Shown piece after piece: positions 14,844-22,800 of a stretch of DNA of 27,987 nt (position 1 is its first letter; the number at the start of each line of letters is the position of its first letter). The notes beneath the pieces were generated by a model. The model saw only the letters and a list, made by a program, of their open reading frames with translations. It had not been told where the DNA came from and searched no databases. The translations under genes and the position numbers were made by a program. Origin of the DNA: Bacillota bacterium (GTDB taxonomy: Bacteria > Bacillota > Syntrophomonadia > Syntrophomonadales > Syntrophomonadaceae); contig JAEWZB010000082.1 of assembly GCA_023395515.1 (NCBI GenBank), positions 1 to 27,987 on the forward strand, written 5' to 3'.

Positions 14844-16646
14844 ATGTCTTTATTCGGATTAGAAATAGGAAAACGTTCGATTATGGCACAGCAAACGGCG
14901 CTGGAAGTTACCGGCCATAACTTAGCTAATGCTAATACTCCCGGTTATACCAGGCAAATACCTAATCTGGTTACAACCAGGCCTTATCATACTCCTGCTC
15001 TTATTAGTAGTGGCAAAGTAGGGCAACTGGGTACGGGAGTAATGGTGTCTGATATTCAAAGGATTAGAGATGCTTTTTTAGATGAGCAAATTAGAAATGA
15101 ATCTAAGACCAGCGGTTACTGGAATGCCAGGCAAAATGCGCTGGCTAAGGTAGAAGTTATACTAAACGAACCATCTAATGACGGACTGCGAGCCGTGATG
15201 GATATGTATTGGGAATCGTGGCAAGACCTAGTTGCTCACCCCGAATCGGAAGCGGTTAGAACTACGGTAGCTGAGAGGGGCGCAGCCTTAGCCGATGCCT
15301 TTAACCATATGCATACTCAATTAAAGGAATTAAGAGACGACCTTAATGCTTCAGTAAAGATTAAGGTAGATGAGATAAATGTTATTTCCGGTCAAATAGC
15401 CGATCTTAACCTGCAAATACAATCGATAAAAATAGCCGGTAAACAGCCTAATGACTTGGAAGACCAGAGGGATTTACTCATAGATCAATTAAGCCAGATT
15501 GTAGATATCAAAACCTATACTGATAGTAATGGTATGGTAGCCGTGCAGATGGGCGGACGTGCCTTAGTACAAGGAAACCAGAGCTCTAAATTGACTACTA
15601 AACAGGATAATCAGGGAATGCACATGGTCATCTGGGCTGATACTAAAACTCGGGCTGTAATCGAAAGCGGGGAATTAAAAGGTTTATTAGATGACAGGGG
15701 TAAGACTGATTTAAGTGAGGATAAGGGCCAATATCTGGAGACTGTACCTAATCTGATTGATAACCTGAATAAATTAGCTAAGACTATTGTAATTAAGACC
15801 AATGAATTACATAGAGGAGGATATAGCCTGAACAATCCTAACGGAGCACTTCCTGACGGAATCAACTTTTTTAATGCCCCTGCAGACCCTGATAGTATTA
15901 CGGACTGGGCTCAATTTATTAAAGTTAATAACGATATTCTAAAAGACCCGAAAAATATAGCGGCTGCCGCACAACCAACTTTGGACGCGGTAACTGGTGA
16001 AAAAATTAATTTTGGTGATGGTTCTATAGCTATGGCTATTGCTAATCTTAAGCATGATTTGAATAGTGAGATGCGGACAATAAAGTCCGGGGATATGTCC
16101 GGGCAATTTACTGGTACCTTGCCGGTTAATATTACTCAAAGCTTTGATATAACCTATGGCGGAACTACACATACCATAAATATTGCGGCTGATGTGTCAA
16201 ATTTAAATGAACTTGCTCAGGCAGTTCAAGATGCTCTTAATAATGAAGGCCTTGATTTGAAGGTTAGCTTGGACGGTTCTTATATGATGTTAAGTACAAA
16301 AAGCAACAGTCCAGTATCGGTTAGCGGCTTTTGGGGAACTACAGGCAATTTATCTGTATCTTCTTACGATCTGGTTTCGAATGCTACCACAGATGATTAC
16401 TGGCGTTCCATATGTGCCGAAGTAGGAGTGAAGAGCCAGGAAGCAGTAAGAATGGTTAAGAATCAGGAAGTCTTACTAAGCCAGTTGGAAAGTAAAAGAC
16501 AATCTATATCGGGAGTATCCCTAGATGAAGAAATTACTAACATGATTAAATTTCAACACGCCTATAATGCTGCTTCCCGATTTATAACTACTATGGATGA
16601 AGCGATTGATGTAATTGTTAATAGAATGGGATTAGTGGGAAGGTAG
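14844..16646 (+). CDS. flgK: Flagellar hook-associated protein 1 FlgK
   Basis: A 600-residue secreted structural protein that forms the first junction ring between hook and filament. The N terminus (GLEIGKRSIMAQQTALEVTG, then HNLANANTPGYTRQ) is the conserved flagellar rod/hook signature. The C terminus (YNAASRFITTMDEAIDVIVNRMG) is the conserved D0 helix bound by FlgN. The middle (about 330-520) is variable. It is exported through the flagellar type III system, so no signal peptide is expected or seen. AGAGGTAGAG precedes the ATG. It lies directly after the right arm of the inverted-repeat cassette and upstream of flgL. Confidence 0.95.
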   Translation: MSLFGLEIGKRSIMAQQTALEVTGHNLANANTPGYTRQIPNLVTTRPYHTPALISSGKVGQLGTGVMVSDIQRIRDAFLDEQIRNESKTSGYWNARQNALAKVEVILNEPSNDGLRAVMDMYWESWQDLVAHPESEAVRTTVAERGAALADAFNHMHTQLKELRDDLNASVKIKVDEINVISGQIADLNLQIQSIKIAGKQPNDLEDQRDLLIDQLSQIVDIKTYTDSNGMVAVQMGGRALVQGNQSSKLTTKQDNQGMHMVIWADTKTRAVIESGELKGLLDDRGKTDLSEDKGQYLETVPNLIDNLNKLAKTIVIKTNELHRGGYSLNNPNGALPDGINFFNAPADPDSITDWAQFIKVNNDILKDPKNIAAAAQPTLDAVTGEKINFGDGSIAMAIANLKHDLNSEMRTIKSGDMSGQFTGTLPVNITQSFDITYGGTTHTINIAADVSNLNELAQAVQDALNNEGLDLKVSLDGSYMMLSTKSNSPVSVSGFWGTTGNLSVSSYDLVSNATTDDYWRSICAEVGVKSQEAVRMVKNQEVLLSQLESKRQSISGVSLDEEITNMIKFQHAYNAASRFITTMDEAIDVIVNRMGLVGR

Positions 16647-16652
16647 GGGCGA

Positions 16653-16744
16653 GACGTAAAACGTAAACAGACGTAAGGAACGATGTCCTCGTCGTTCCGC
16701 ATCACTCGAAAACCCTACGAGAGTCATAAATAGCCTGCGTGAAT
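16653..16744. repeat. Heptad repeats, REP-like palindrome and partial cassette right end
   Basis: The 120-bp flgK-flgL gap is built from repeats. Units GACGTAA and AACGTAA (16653-16666) lead into the hairpin GGAACGA (16677-16683) / TCGTTCC (16692-16698), which resembles the element at 905-940 in order and sequence (array, then GGAACG palindrome, then AT-CAC). It is followed by AGTCATAAA...CCTGCGTGAAT (16722-16744), a shortened copy of the right end of the inverted-repeat cassette. The flgL ribosome binding site begins just after it. Confidence 0.55.
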
Positions 16745-16766
16745 AAAAAAATTAGGGGTGTAAGCT

Positions 16767-17735
16767 ATGATCAGAGTTACCAATAATATGATGATTAATG
16801 ATTTACGAAGAAATCTTAATAACAATATGCGTAATATGGATATGTATCAAAGACAGTTATATACCGGACGCAAAATTAACCAGCCCTCCGATAATCCGGC
16901 CGGTTTAGTAAAATCTCTGCGTCTACGTACTAATCTTACCGAAGGCAAACAATACATTAATAACATAGGCGAAGCGATTAATTTTATGGAAACTACTGAC
17001 TCGGCTCTCAATAATATGGGCTCAATAATGCATAGAGTAAGAGAGCTTACGGTTAAGGCTGCTAATACAGGAGTTAATGATCCCGGTGCCCTGCAGGCCA
17101 TTGCTGATGAAATAAAAGAATTAAATGATCAGATGAAAATGATAGCTAATACTACTTATGGGGCGAAACATGTTTTTGCCGGGACTAATGTAACTGAAGC
17201 TCCGTATAAAAAAGGGACACCACCTGAAGATCATGCTTGGATAGGAAATAATAACAGTTTAGAGATGGAAATTGCCGTAGGAGTAAAAATGCCTATCAAT
17301 TTAAATGATCAGGATATGAAGGGATTTTTTACTAGTGAAGTTGTGACTGGTATTGATGAGGTGACTGGTGATGACATAACGATAACAGGGGGAATTTTTG
17401 CCCTTTTAGATAAAGTAGTAAATGACATAGAAAATGTAGCTAATGGGGTACCAGGTGCTAATAATATTGACGAGAATATAACTTTATTAGACCAGAAAAC
17501 GGAGGACTTATTATCTTGCCGTTCTAAAATAGGCGCTAAAGTAAACCGCTTAGAACTGCAAAAAAGTAGACTGGAGTCAACCCAAGTCTCTTATACTGGC
17601 TTACTAGCAGAAAATGAAGATGCCGATCTAGCCGAGGTAATAATGAATCTTAAAATGCAGGAAAACGTATATAGGGCTTCCCTATCAGCCGGTGCCCGCA
17701 TCATTCAGCCTAGCCTAATTGATTTCCTGCGGTAG
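16767..17735 (+). CDS. flgL: Flagellar hook-associated protein 3 FlgL
   Basis: A 322-residue flagellin-like protein, the second hook-filament junction ring. The N terminus (MIRVTNNMMINDLRRNLN, with QLYTGRKINQPSDNPAG at about 30-47) and the C terminus (AEVIMNLKMQENVYRASLSAGARI near 290-315) are characteristic FlgL/flagellin D0-D1 helices. It is exported without a signal peptide and chaperoned by FlgN. AGGGGTG precedes the ATG. The spacing to flgK is larger than usual (120 bp) because of the repeats between them. Confidence 0.95.
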   Translation: MIRVTNNMMINDLRRNLNNNMRNMDMYQRQLYTGRKINQPSDNPAGLVKSLRLRTNLTEGKQYINNIGEAINFMETTDSALNNMGSIMHRVRELTVKAANTGVNDPGALQAIADEIKELNDQMKMIANTTYGAKHVFAGTNVTEAPYKKGTPPEDHAWIGNNNSLEMEIAVGVKMPINLNDQDMKGFFTSEVVTGIDEVTGDDITITGGIFALLDKVVNDIENVANGVPGANNIDENITLLDQKTEDLLSCRSKIGAKVNRLELQKSRLESTQVSYTGLLAENEDADLAEVIMNLKMQENVYRASLSAGARIIQPSLIDFLR

Positions 17736-17744
17736 GAATTAATT

Positions 17745-17848
17745 CACGCAGACTCCCGCTGATTATTATGACTTTAGCTGGTTTATTTTTTATAATTTTT
17801 ATTAAAAAGTCAGCGAAAGTCATAAAAGGTCAGCGTTTGTCAGCGTCT
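17745..17848. mobile_element. MITE-like palindrome sharing arms with the GxxExxY cassette
   Basis: The arm 17745-17790 and the reverse complement of 17803-17848 are alike (shared ACGC-GAC, CGCTGA, TTATGACTTT-GCTG). Only a ~12-bp AT-rich centre lies between, with no gene. The arms are also similar to those at 14314-14359 and 14778-14823. The element fills nearly the whole gap between flgL and the DUF6470 gene. In RNA it would fold into one long imperfect hairpin. Whether it is a deletion form of the cassette or an independent repeat is not known. Confidence 0.55.
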
Positions 17849-17867
17849 ATTGAGAAGAGGTGTCGGA

Positions 17868-18428
17868 GTGCTGCAAATTCACATAGATCAACAATACGCC
17901 AAAATTGGGCTGGATATTAAAAAGCCTTTTTTGTCTTTGCAAACAGTTCACCCCCAAATTGAACTGGACATTAAGAAGCCGCAGGTAGAGATTCATTCTC
18001 CCAGGCCTAAAGTATATATAGACCAAACCGAGTGCTTTGCTGATGCAGGCAGAAGAACTCCCGCAGCATTTAGCCAGTATTGGGTAGGAATAGCCAGGAA
18101 CGTAGCCTTTGAAGCTGTAGGGAATATATCATCAGAAGGTGACATGTTAGGACAATTGGAAAAAGGCGTAACTATAGAAGACTTAGCGGCACAGGCCATG
18201 GATAATATGGTAGATTTTAATGTAACGGCTATACCTAAACAGCCGCCTAAAATAGAGGCTGATGTAAGACCGGTAGAAGTTACTCTGCACCGGGGGACAG
18301 TAGATCTAAAACTAAACCGGGGCCGGGTAGAAAATTATTTAGAATGGGGCAAGATCAATGCCTATATAAGACAGAAAAACTACCTGAACATAACCTGGGA
18401 GGAAAGCAAAACTAATAAACTTGCTTAA
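17868..18428 (+). CDS. DUF6470 family protein (YviE-like)
   Basis: About 186 residues. The GTG at 17868 is preferred over the TTG at 17850 because GAGGTG lies at 17857-17862, and because the upstream codons fall in the edge of the palindrome. The protein begins with repeated short beta elements (IDQQYAKIGLDIKKP, PQIELDIKKP, PQVEIHSPRPKVYID) and ends with further repeated strands (EVTLHRGTVDLKLNRGRVENYLEWG). This repeated pattern and the position between flgL and fliW match YviE/DUF6470 of Bacillus, whose role is unknown. It is probably cytoplasmic; no signal peptide or membrane segment is seen. Confidence 0.85.
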   Translation: MLQIHIDQQYAKIGLDIKKPFLSLQTVHPQIELDIKKPQVEIHSPRPKVYIDQTECFADAGRRTPAAFSQYWVGIARNVAFEAVGNISSEGDMLGQLEKGVTIEDLAAQAMDNMVDFNVTAIPKQPPKIEADVRPVEVTLHRGTVDLKLNRGRVENYLEWGKINAYIRQKNYLNITWEESKTNKLA

Positions 18429-18430
18429 AT

Positions 18431-18455
18431 ATAATCCGTGTATATCTGCGTCTAA
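18431..18455. repeat. Partial copy of the cassette right end upstream of fliW
   Basis: ATCCGTGTATATCTGCGTCT (about 18434-18453) resembles the outer right arm seen at 14800-14822 (ATCTGCGCAAGTCTGCGTG). Downstream, AGGGATG / CGTCCCT near 18472-18500 could form a stem just before the ACAGGAGG ribosome binding site of fliW. Confidence 0.35.
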
Positions 18456-18521
18456 TTAATTAAAAGAAAATGAGGGATGAGTATCAACACCCGTCCCTGT
18501 GAAACGACAGGAGGTTAGTTC

Positions 18522-18989
18522 ATGATATTGCAAACTGCCGGACTAGGCGATCTGGAAATAGATGAAAGCTTGATAATCACTTTTCCCGAAGCCTTACCTG
18601 GTTTTCCAGAGGAACATAAATTTGTTTTAATACCTTTAGACAACAACAGTCCTTTTTACTATTTACAATCTGTCCTGACTAAAGAATTATGTTTAATAGT
18701 AGCTGACCCTTTTGTCTTTTTTACAGATTATGAAATAGAGCTTGATAAAGAAAGCCTGCAAAAGCTTGAAATAATAGATGAGAAGACTAATTTTATTCTA
18801 TATTGCATCTTAACTATACCCGAAGATTTTAAGAAGACTACTGCTAACCTATTAGGACCTGTAATTATAAATGGAGATAAAAAAATAGGACTACAGTTTA
18901 TAGCCCAAAATTACGATTATACTACTAAGCACTTTATTTTCCCGCAAAATGCCGGAAAACTAGAGTCTGCTGCCAGAGAGGGGTTGTAA
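18522..18989 (+). CDS. fliW: Flagellar assembly factor FliW
   Basis: A 155-residue cytoplasmic protein with the FliW pattern: ITFPEALPGFPEEHKFVLI near residues 18-38, SPFYYLQSV near 43-52, a DPFVFFTDYE stretch near 65-75, and ILTIPEDF followed by TANLLGPVIIN near 100-122. FliW binds either flagellin or CsrA. When flagellin is exported, FliW is freed, blocks CsrA and lets hag mRNA be translated. The gene lies four bases before csrA, and flagellin follows fliD, so the whole three-part switch is in this window. The ATG is preceded by ACAGGAGG, which is itself similar to a CsrA site. Confidence 0.95.
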   Translation: MILQTAGLGDLEIDESLIITFPEALPGFPEEHKFVLIPLDNNSPFYYLQSVLTKELCLIVADPFVFFTDYEIELDKESLQKLEIIDEKTNFILYCILTIPEDFKKTTANLLGPVIINGDKKIGLQFIAQNYDYTTKHFIFPQNAGKLESAAREGL

Positions 18990-18993
18990 GCCC

Positions 18994-19236
18994 GTGCTGG
19001 TACTTAGCAGAAAAAAAGGTGAGAGTATTATTATCGGAGATAATATTGAGATTACGGTAGTAGATGTCCAAGGTGATTTAATTAGACTAGGAATTAAAGC
19101 TCCTAAAGAGGTGCGCATTTACCGTCAGGAGTTGTGGGAGGATATTAAAAAGGCTAACCAAGAAGCTACCCAAACTGTTACTAACTTAGCAGATAATATA
19201 AATTTGCTAAAAAATTATAAGTCGGATAAAAAGTAA
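18994..19236 (+). CDS. csrA: Carbon storage regulator CsrA, translational repressor of flagellin
   Basis: An 80-residue RNA-binding protein. It begins MLVLSRKKGESIIIGDNIEITVV in canonical fashion, includes the IRLGIKAPKEVRIYRQELWEDI core and has a longer C-terminal tail than the ~61-residue enterobacterial form, as in Bacillus-type CsrA that binds FliW. The RNA-contacting Arg (in VRIYR, near residue 44) is present. GTG start, with GAGAGGGG inside the end of fliW; only four bases separate the genes. Known targets of this type are GGA motifs over the flagellin ribosome binding site, and two such motifs are seen at 21096-21132. Confidence 0.96.
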   Translation: MLVLSRKKGESIIIGDNIEITVVDVQGDLIRLGIKAPKEVRIYRQELWEDIKKANQEATQTVTNLADNINLLKNYKSDKK

Positions 19237-19259
19237 TTAAACGAGGGGAGGACCTAACA

Positions 19260-20783
19260 ATGACAGGAATTAACAGCATTCGCTTCGGTGGAATTGCCAG
19301 CGGCTTAGATACTGAAGGTATTATTAAGCAGCTTATGAATATTGAACAGACTAAGCTGGATCGCTTTAATCAGCAAAAACAGCTTTTGGAATGGAAACGT
19401 ACTGATTACCGCTCTATTAATAACCAGCTAAGAAGTTTCAGGGAAGGTGCTAACTGGAACCTGAGAATGCAAGGCACTTATTTGACAAAAACAGCTACTA
19501 CTACTAATAATAGCTTTTTTAATGTTACGGCTACTAATAATGCCGAAGCTGGTAACTATACTTTTGAAGTAAAAGAATTAGCTAAAGGGGTAACCGTGGA
19601 AGGATTTCCTACTCAAACAATAGCCGAGTTTTTTGAGGGGCAAACCGAAAATAAGATAACATTTTCCTTCCGTGGCAATGGAGCAGCAGATGCATCTACA
19701 GTAACCGTCAATAAAGGTGATACTTTTAATGATGTAGTTAATAAAATTAACGCCCTAACTAAAGATACCGGAGTCAAAGCTGTTTATGATCCAGGTATAA
19801 AAGGATTCTTCTTGTATACAGAGAGCACCGGAAAAAATGCCCAGATAGAAATTACTGATGATAAAAGTGGATTCTTAGGAGGAGCTTTGGGTTTAAAGCA
19901 ACCTGGCTCAGATACACCTTTGGGAGCGGTAGACGGCAGTTCTGTAATTTTAGGAACCGGCACTAATGCTAAGATAAACTTTAACGATATCGACTTGGAA
20001 TTTGCCTCTAATAAGTTTGAGTTTATTGGTATGAGCTTTGATCTTAAAAAAGCTGCTCCGGGAGAAAAAGTCAATGTGCAAGTTAATAATAATGTAGATA
20101 AAATAGTAGATGAAATCAAAGCTTTTGTGGAAGCTTATAATAAAATAATAGATGAGATAGGTACTAAGCTGTCAGAAAAAAGATATCGCGATTTTCCGCC
20201 TTTAACTGAAGAACAAAAAGCCGATATGAAAGAAAAGGATATCGAAAAATGGGAAGAAAAGGCCCGCAGCGGTATATTCCGGGCGGATTCCTTATTAAGT
20301 AATATAGCTTCCAATATGCGCATGACAGTTACTGATATGGTCAGCGGTTTAGATGGCAAATATAAAACTTTATCTTCTATTGGAATCATGACTTCCCCCG
20401 ACTGGAAAGATAATGGCAAGCTTTATATTGATGAAGAAAAGCTAAGAGAAGCTCTGAATGAAGACTTAGAAGGTGTAGCCAAAGTATTTAATAATGATTC
20501 AGATGATCCTAAGAGCCAAGGCATAGCTCAAAAGCTGGATACTCAAATCAGAGGCTACTATGAACAAATAGCGAGTACGGCGGGCAGATCTACTGCTGCA
20601 GTAGATGAAAGTTACCTGGGTAAAGAGATAAGCGGTTTAGATGACCGCATCAAAACTATGCAAGATAGAATGCTAATGCTGGAGGAAAAATATTGGCGCC
20701 AGTTTACGGCGATGGAAAAAGCCTTACAGCAAATGCAATCTCAGGGTGATTGGTTAGCCACCCAGTTGGGGATGGGACAATAA
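19260..20783 (+). CDS. fliD: Flagellar filament cap protein FliD
   Basis: A 507-residue hook-associated protein 2. The N terminus (IRFGGIASGLDTEGIIKQLMNIEQ) is the FliD_N signature. The variable central domains lie at about 70-300. The C-terminal FliD_C region (about 280-490) contains VDEIKAFVEAYNKIIDEIG, an RADSLLSNIASNMRMTV-like stretch and a final coiled coil (DDRIKTMQDRMLMLEEKYWRQFTAMEKALQQM). FliD caps the growing filament and folds flagellin subunits into place. GAGGGGAGG lies before the ATG. A terminator follows at 20828. The chaperone genes fliS and fliT that usually come next are not in the window. Confidence 0.95.
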   Translation: MTGINSIRFGGIASGLDTEGIIKQLMNIEQTKLDRFNQQKQLLEWKRTDYRSINNQLRSFREGANWNLRMQGTYLTKTATTTNNSFFNVTATNNAEAGNYTFEVKELAKGVTVEGFPTQTIAEFFEGQTENKITFSFRGNGAADASTVTVNKGDTFNDVVNKINALTKDTGVKAVYDPGIKGFFLYTESTGKNAQIEITDDKSGFLGGALGLKQPGSDTPLGAVDGSSVILGTGTNAKINFNDIDLEFASNKFEFIGMSFDLKKAAPGEKVNVQVNNNVDKIVDEIKAFVEAYNKIIDEIGTKLSEKRYRDFPPLTEEQKADMKEKDIEKWEEKARSGIFRADSLLSNIASNMRMTVTDMVSGLDGKYKTLSSIGIMTSPDWKDNGKLYIDEEKLREALNEDLEGVAKVFNNDSDDPKSQGIAQKLDTQIRGYYEQIASTAGRSTAAVDESYLGKEISGLDDRIKTMQDRMLMLEEKYWRQFTAMEKALQQMQSQGDWLATQLGMGQ

Positions 20784-20827
20784 AACCAATTATTAATTTT
20801 GAAGAATTTAAATCACTAATGGATATG

Positions 20828-20850
20828 GGGAAAGCTACGGCTTTCCCTTT
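20828..20850 (+). terminator. Intrinsic terminator after fliD
   Basis: Perfect 8-bp stem GGGAAAGC (20828-20835) / GCTTTCCC (20840-20847), loop TACG, followed by TTT and a T/A-rich stretch. It closes the flgM-fliD operon. Confidence 0.8.
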
Positions 20851-20950
20851 CTAATTTAAAATTCAGATTACTAAGCTATTTGCTTGCGATAAACTCAGAA
20901 AATTTAAGGAAAATGATTATAAATAGTCTAATCTCCCTTTCTTCCATCCT

Positions 20951-20977
20951 TAACCCTCTTTTTCCTTTTGTCGATAA
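20951..20977 (+). promoter_or_regulatory. Sigma-28 (SigD) type promoter of flagellin
   Basis: TAAC (20951-20954), a 15-base spacer and GTCGATAA (20970-20977) match the sigma-28 consensus TAAA-N15-GCCGATAA with one mismatch in each box. It lies after the fliD terminator and about 160 bp before the flagellin start, giving a long leader. This agrees with the FlgM gene in the same cluster. Confidence 0.75.
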
Positions 20978-21029
20978 TCTATACTACTAGCACTATCTGA
21001 CACTAACTCCATAAGCAAAGGGGGGAGAG

Positions 21030-21056
21030 ATGTTTTGGTTTAAAGGTCGATACTAA
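21030..21056 (+). CDS. Possible eight-codon leader peptide in the flagellin 5' region
   Basis: ATG at 21030 follows AAAGGGGGGAGAG and opens an eight-residue frame, MFWFKGRY, ending in TAA at 21056, 84 bp before the flagellin start. The ribosome binding site is very G-rich. This may be a translated leader or a chance match; the GGGGGGAGAG stretch could alternatively be another CsrA contact. It is listed because no gene explains this strong site. Confidence 0.25.
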   Translation: MFWFKGRY

Positions 21057-21095
21057 TTGCATTAACTCCAAGTGTCTCGAAGTGCTTTATACCTA

Positions 21096-21132
21096 GCAAG
21101 GATGCCGGGTAATAATTTAAAATTCAAGGAGG
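21096..21132 (+). promoter_or_regulatory. Two CsrA-type GGA sites in the flagellin leader
   Basis: Site 1 is GCAAGGATGC at 21096-21105. The end bases can pair (GC/GC) so that AAGGAT forms a hexaloop, the preferred CsrA geometry, and the core CAAGGATG fits the CARGGAUG consensus. Site 2 is CAAGGAGG at 21125-21132, which is the ribosome binding site itself. The GGA cores are 28 bases apart, so one CsrA dimer could bridge them and block ribosome binding, as described for Bacillus hag. FliW and CsrA are encoded just upstream. Confidence 0.65.
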
Positions 21133-21140
21133 AATTTATA

Positions 21141-22775
21141 ATGATAATAAACCATAATTTAATGGCCATGAATACCCACAGACAATTGGGCATGAATAAC
21201 ATGTCCGGACAAAAGTCTATTGAAAAGCTTTCATCCGGTTTCAGAATCAACCGGGCCGGTGATGACGCAGCAGGTCTGGCAATCTCCGAAAAAATGAGAG
21301 GCCAGATCAGAGGCTTAAGCCAAGCTTCCAGAAACTCTCAGGATGCTATTTCCTTAATTCAAACTGCTGAAGGTGCCCTAAACGAAACTCATGCTATTCT
21401 GCAAAGAATGAGAGAACTAGCCGTACAATCAGCCTCTGACACTAATGTTGAAAAAGATAGATCTGAAATCCAAAAAGAAATCAACCAACTAACTTCCGAA
21501 ATTAACCGTATCGGTAATACTACCGAGTTTAACACCATGAAGCTGGTTAATGGTGACAGAGCTGCGGCTGGTTCAGTTACTAAAGTTACTCAGGAATTAG
21601 CTACGGCAGCAGCAAAAGATTTAGCCTTTGCTGAAGGGGTTAATCATAATGGTTATAAATTCGCCCTTAAAGATGATAAGGTAACTATTACCAATACTCA
21701 CTCTGGGTGGGCAGGTGTGGCCAGTGGCACAGGTACAGTTTCCATAGAAAAAGTGGCGGGAGATAAGCTGCAGATAACCATTAACTCTCCTAGTTCAGGG
21801 CAGACGCCATTGGTTGTTGTTGATACAATTAAACTTGACCAAGTTAGTAACAGCTTCAAGTATGATGCCCATGGTATTAGCTTCGAATTATCTGCTGAGG
21901 AATATCAAAAAACGGCAGTAGGAGATAAAGTTGATTTAACTATTACTGCTGCAGAGATAACTGCGGGCGCAAAAACTACCGCAAATGATTTTACGACTAA
22001 CGTGTTATCCGGTGGCGGCACTAATAGAGCTACCGTTTCAGGTCTGAGCGTGACCCCCATGAGTGGCTGGACAGACGTAAGAAGTATGGATGTTACTTGG
22101 GATGGCACGAAATTAACCGTCATCCTAAAGGATGCTGATGGGACTACATTAAACAGTGATGATACAATTACCTGGAGCGGAGCCGCAGCATATACTTATA
22201 ATGAGCATGGTATCAGCTTTAAGGTTGATAGACAGCATGCAACAGAGTTTTCTTTCAGCACAACTTTTGATACCGAGACAAAGTCAGTAACCGAGGATCG
22301 TGCGGATAATTCCTTAAAATTCCAAGTGGGAGCTAATGAAAGCCAGGCTATGATGCTAGATATGGGAGATATGAGAAGTGTAGCTTTAGGAATATCTTCG
22401 CAGGAGGCAAGTGCCAATTTTTCTCTTACGAAAGCGGTAACCGATGGTACTAATAATACCGCAGCAGAATATGCGCTGAATGTTTCTACCCATGAAGCGG
22501 CAGCTAGATCTATTACTATAGTTAACAACGCTATCGAAACAGTTTCAAGTGAAAGATCTAAACTGGGGGCTGTGCAAAACAGACTGGAGCACACTATTAA
22601 GAACTTGGATACATCAGCTGAAAACTTGCAAGCTGCAGAAGCCAGAATCAGAGACGTAGACATGGCCAAAGAAATGATGGAATTCACGAAGAATAACATC
22701 CTGCAACAAGCAGCTACTGCTATGCTGGCTCAAGCTAACCAAGCACCACAAGCAGTTCTGCAACTGCTCAGATAA
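21141..22775 (+). CDS. hag: Flagellin
   Basis: A 544-residue flagellin, the filament subunit. The start is ATG 21141 (AAGGAGG at 21126-21132). A longer frame opening at 21072 is rejected because it would run through the leader and lacks a site. N-terminal D0/D1 (about 1-165) has MIINHNLMAMNTHRQLG, LSSGFRINRAGDDAAGLAIS, and ELAVQSASDTN. C-terminal D1/D0 (about 450-544) has the LGAVQNRLEHTIKNL motif, AARIRDVDMAKEM-like sequence and a final QANQAPQAVLQLLR. The middle (about 165-450) is a large, Ser/Thr-rich variable domain, making it about twice the size of a minimal flagellin and a likely target for the downstream glycosylation genes. It is exported by the flagellar system and has its own sigma-28 promoter and terminator. 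Confidence 0.97.
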   Translation: MIINHNLMAMNTHRQLGMNNMSGQKSIEKLSSGFRINRAGDDAAGLAISEKMRGQIRGLSQASRNSQDAISLIQTAEGALNETHAILQRMRELAVQSASDTNVEKDRSEIQKEINQLTSEINRIGNTTEFNTMKLVNGDRAAAGSVTKVTQELATAAAKDLAFAEGVNHNGYKFALKDDKVTITNTHSGWAGVASGTGTVSIEKVAGDKLQITINSPSSGQTPLVVVDTIKLDQVSNSFKYDAHGISFELSAEEYQKTAVGDKVDLTITAAEITAGAKTTANDFTTNVLSGGGTNRATVSGLSVTPMSGWTDVRSMDVTWDGTKLTVILKDADGTTLNSDDTITWSGAAAYTYNEHGISFKVDRQHATEFSFSTTFDTETKSVTEDRADNSLKFQVGANESQAMMLDMGDMRSVALGISSQEASANFSLTKAVTDGTNNTAAEYALNVSTHEAAARSITIVNNAIETVSSERSKLGAVQNRLEHTIKNLDTSAENLQAAEARIRDVDMAKEMMEFTKNNILQQAATAMLAQANQAPQAVLQLLR

Positions 22776-22800
22776 TCTAAAATCGACCTTATTTGATAGG

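Noticed and set aside
7604..21075. Shared 12-mer AACTCCAAGTGT at 7604-7615 and 21064-21075, possible common regulatory site.
   Set aside because: Only two copies, no flanking similarity and no symmetry; could be chance in a 28-kb window.
21072..21140. Longer N terminus for flagellin starting at 21072.
   Set aside because: It adds 23 residues before the invariant MIINHN start, lacks a ribosome binding site and overlaps the CsrA-type leader structure.
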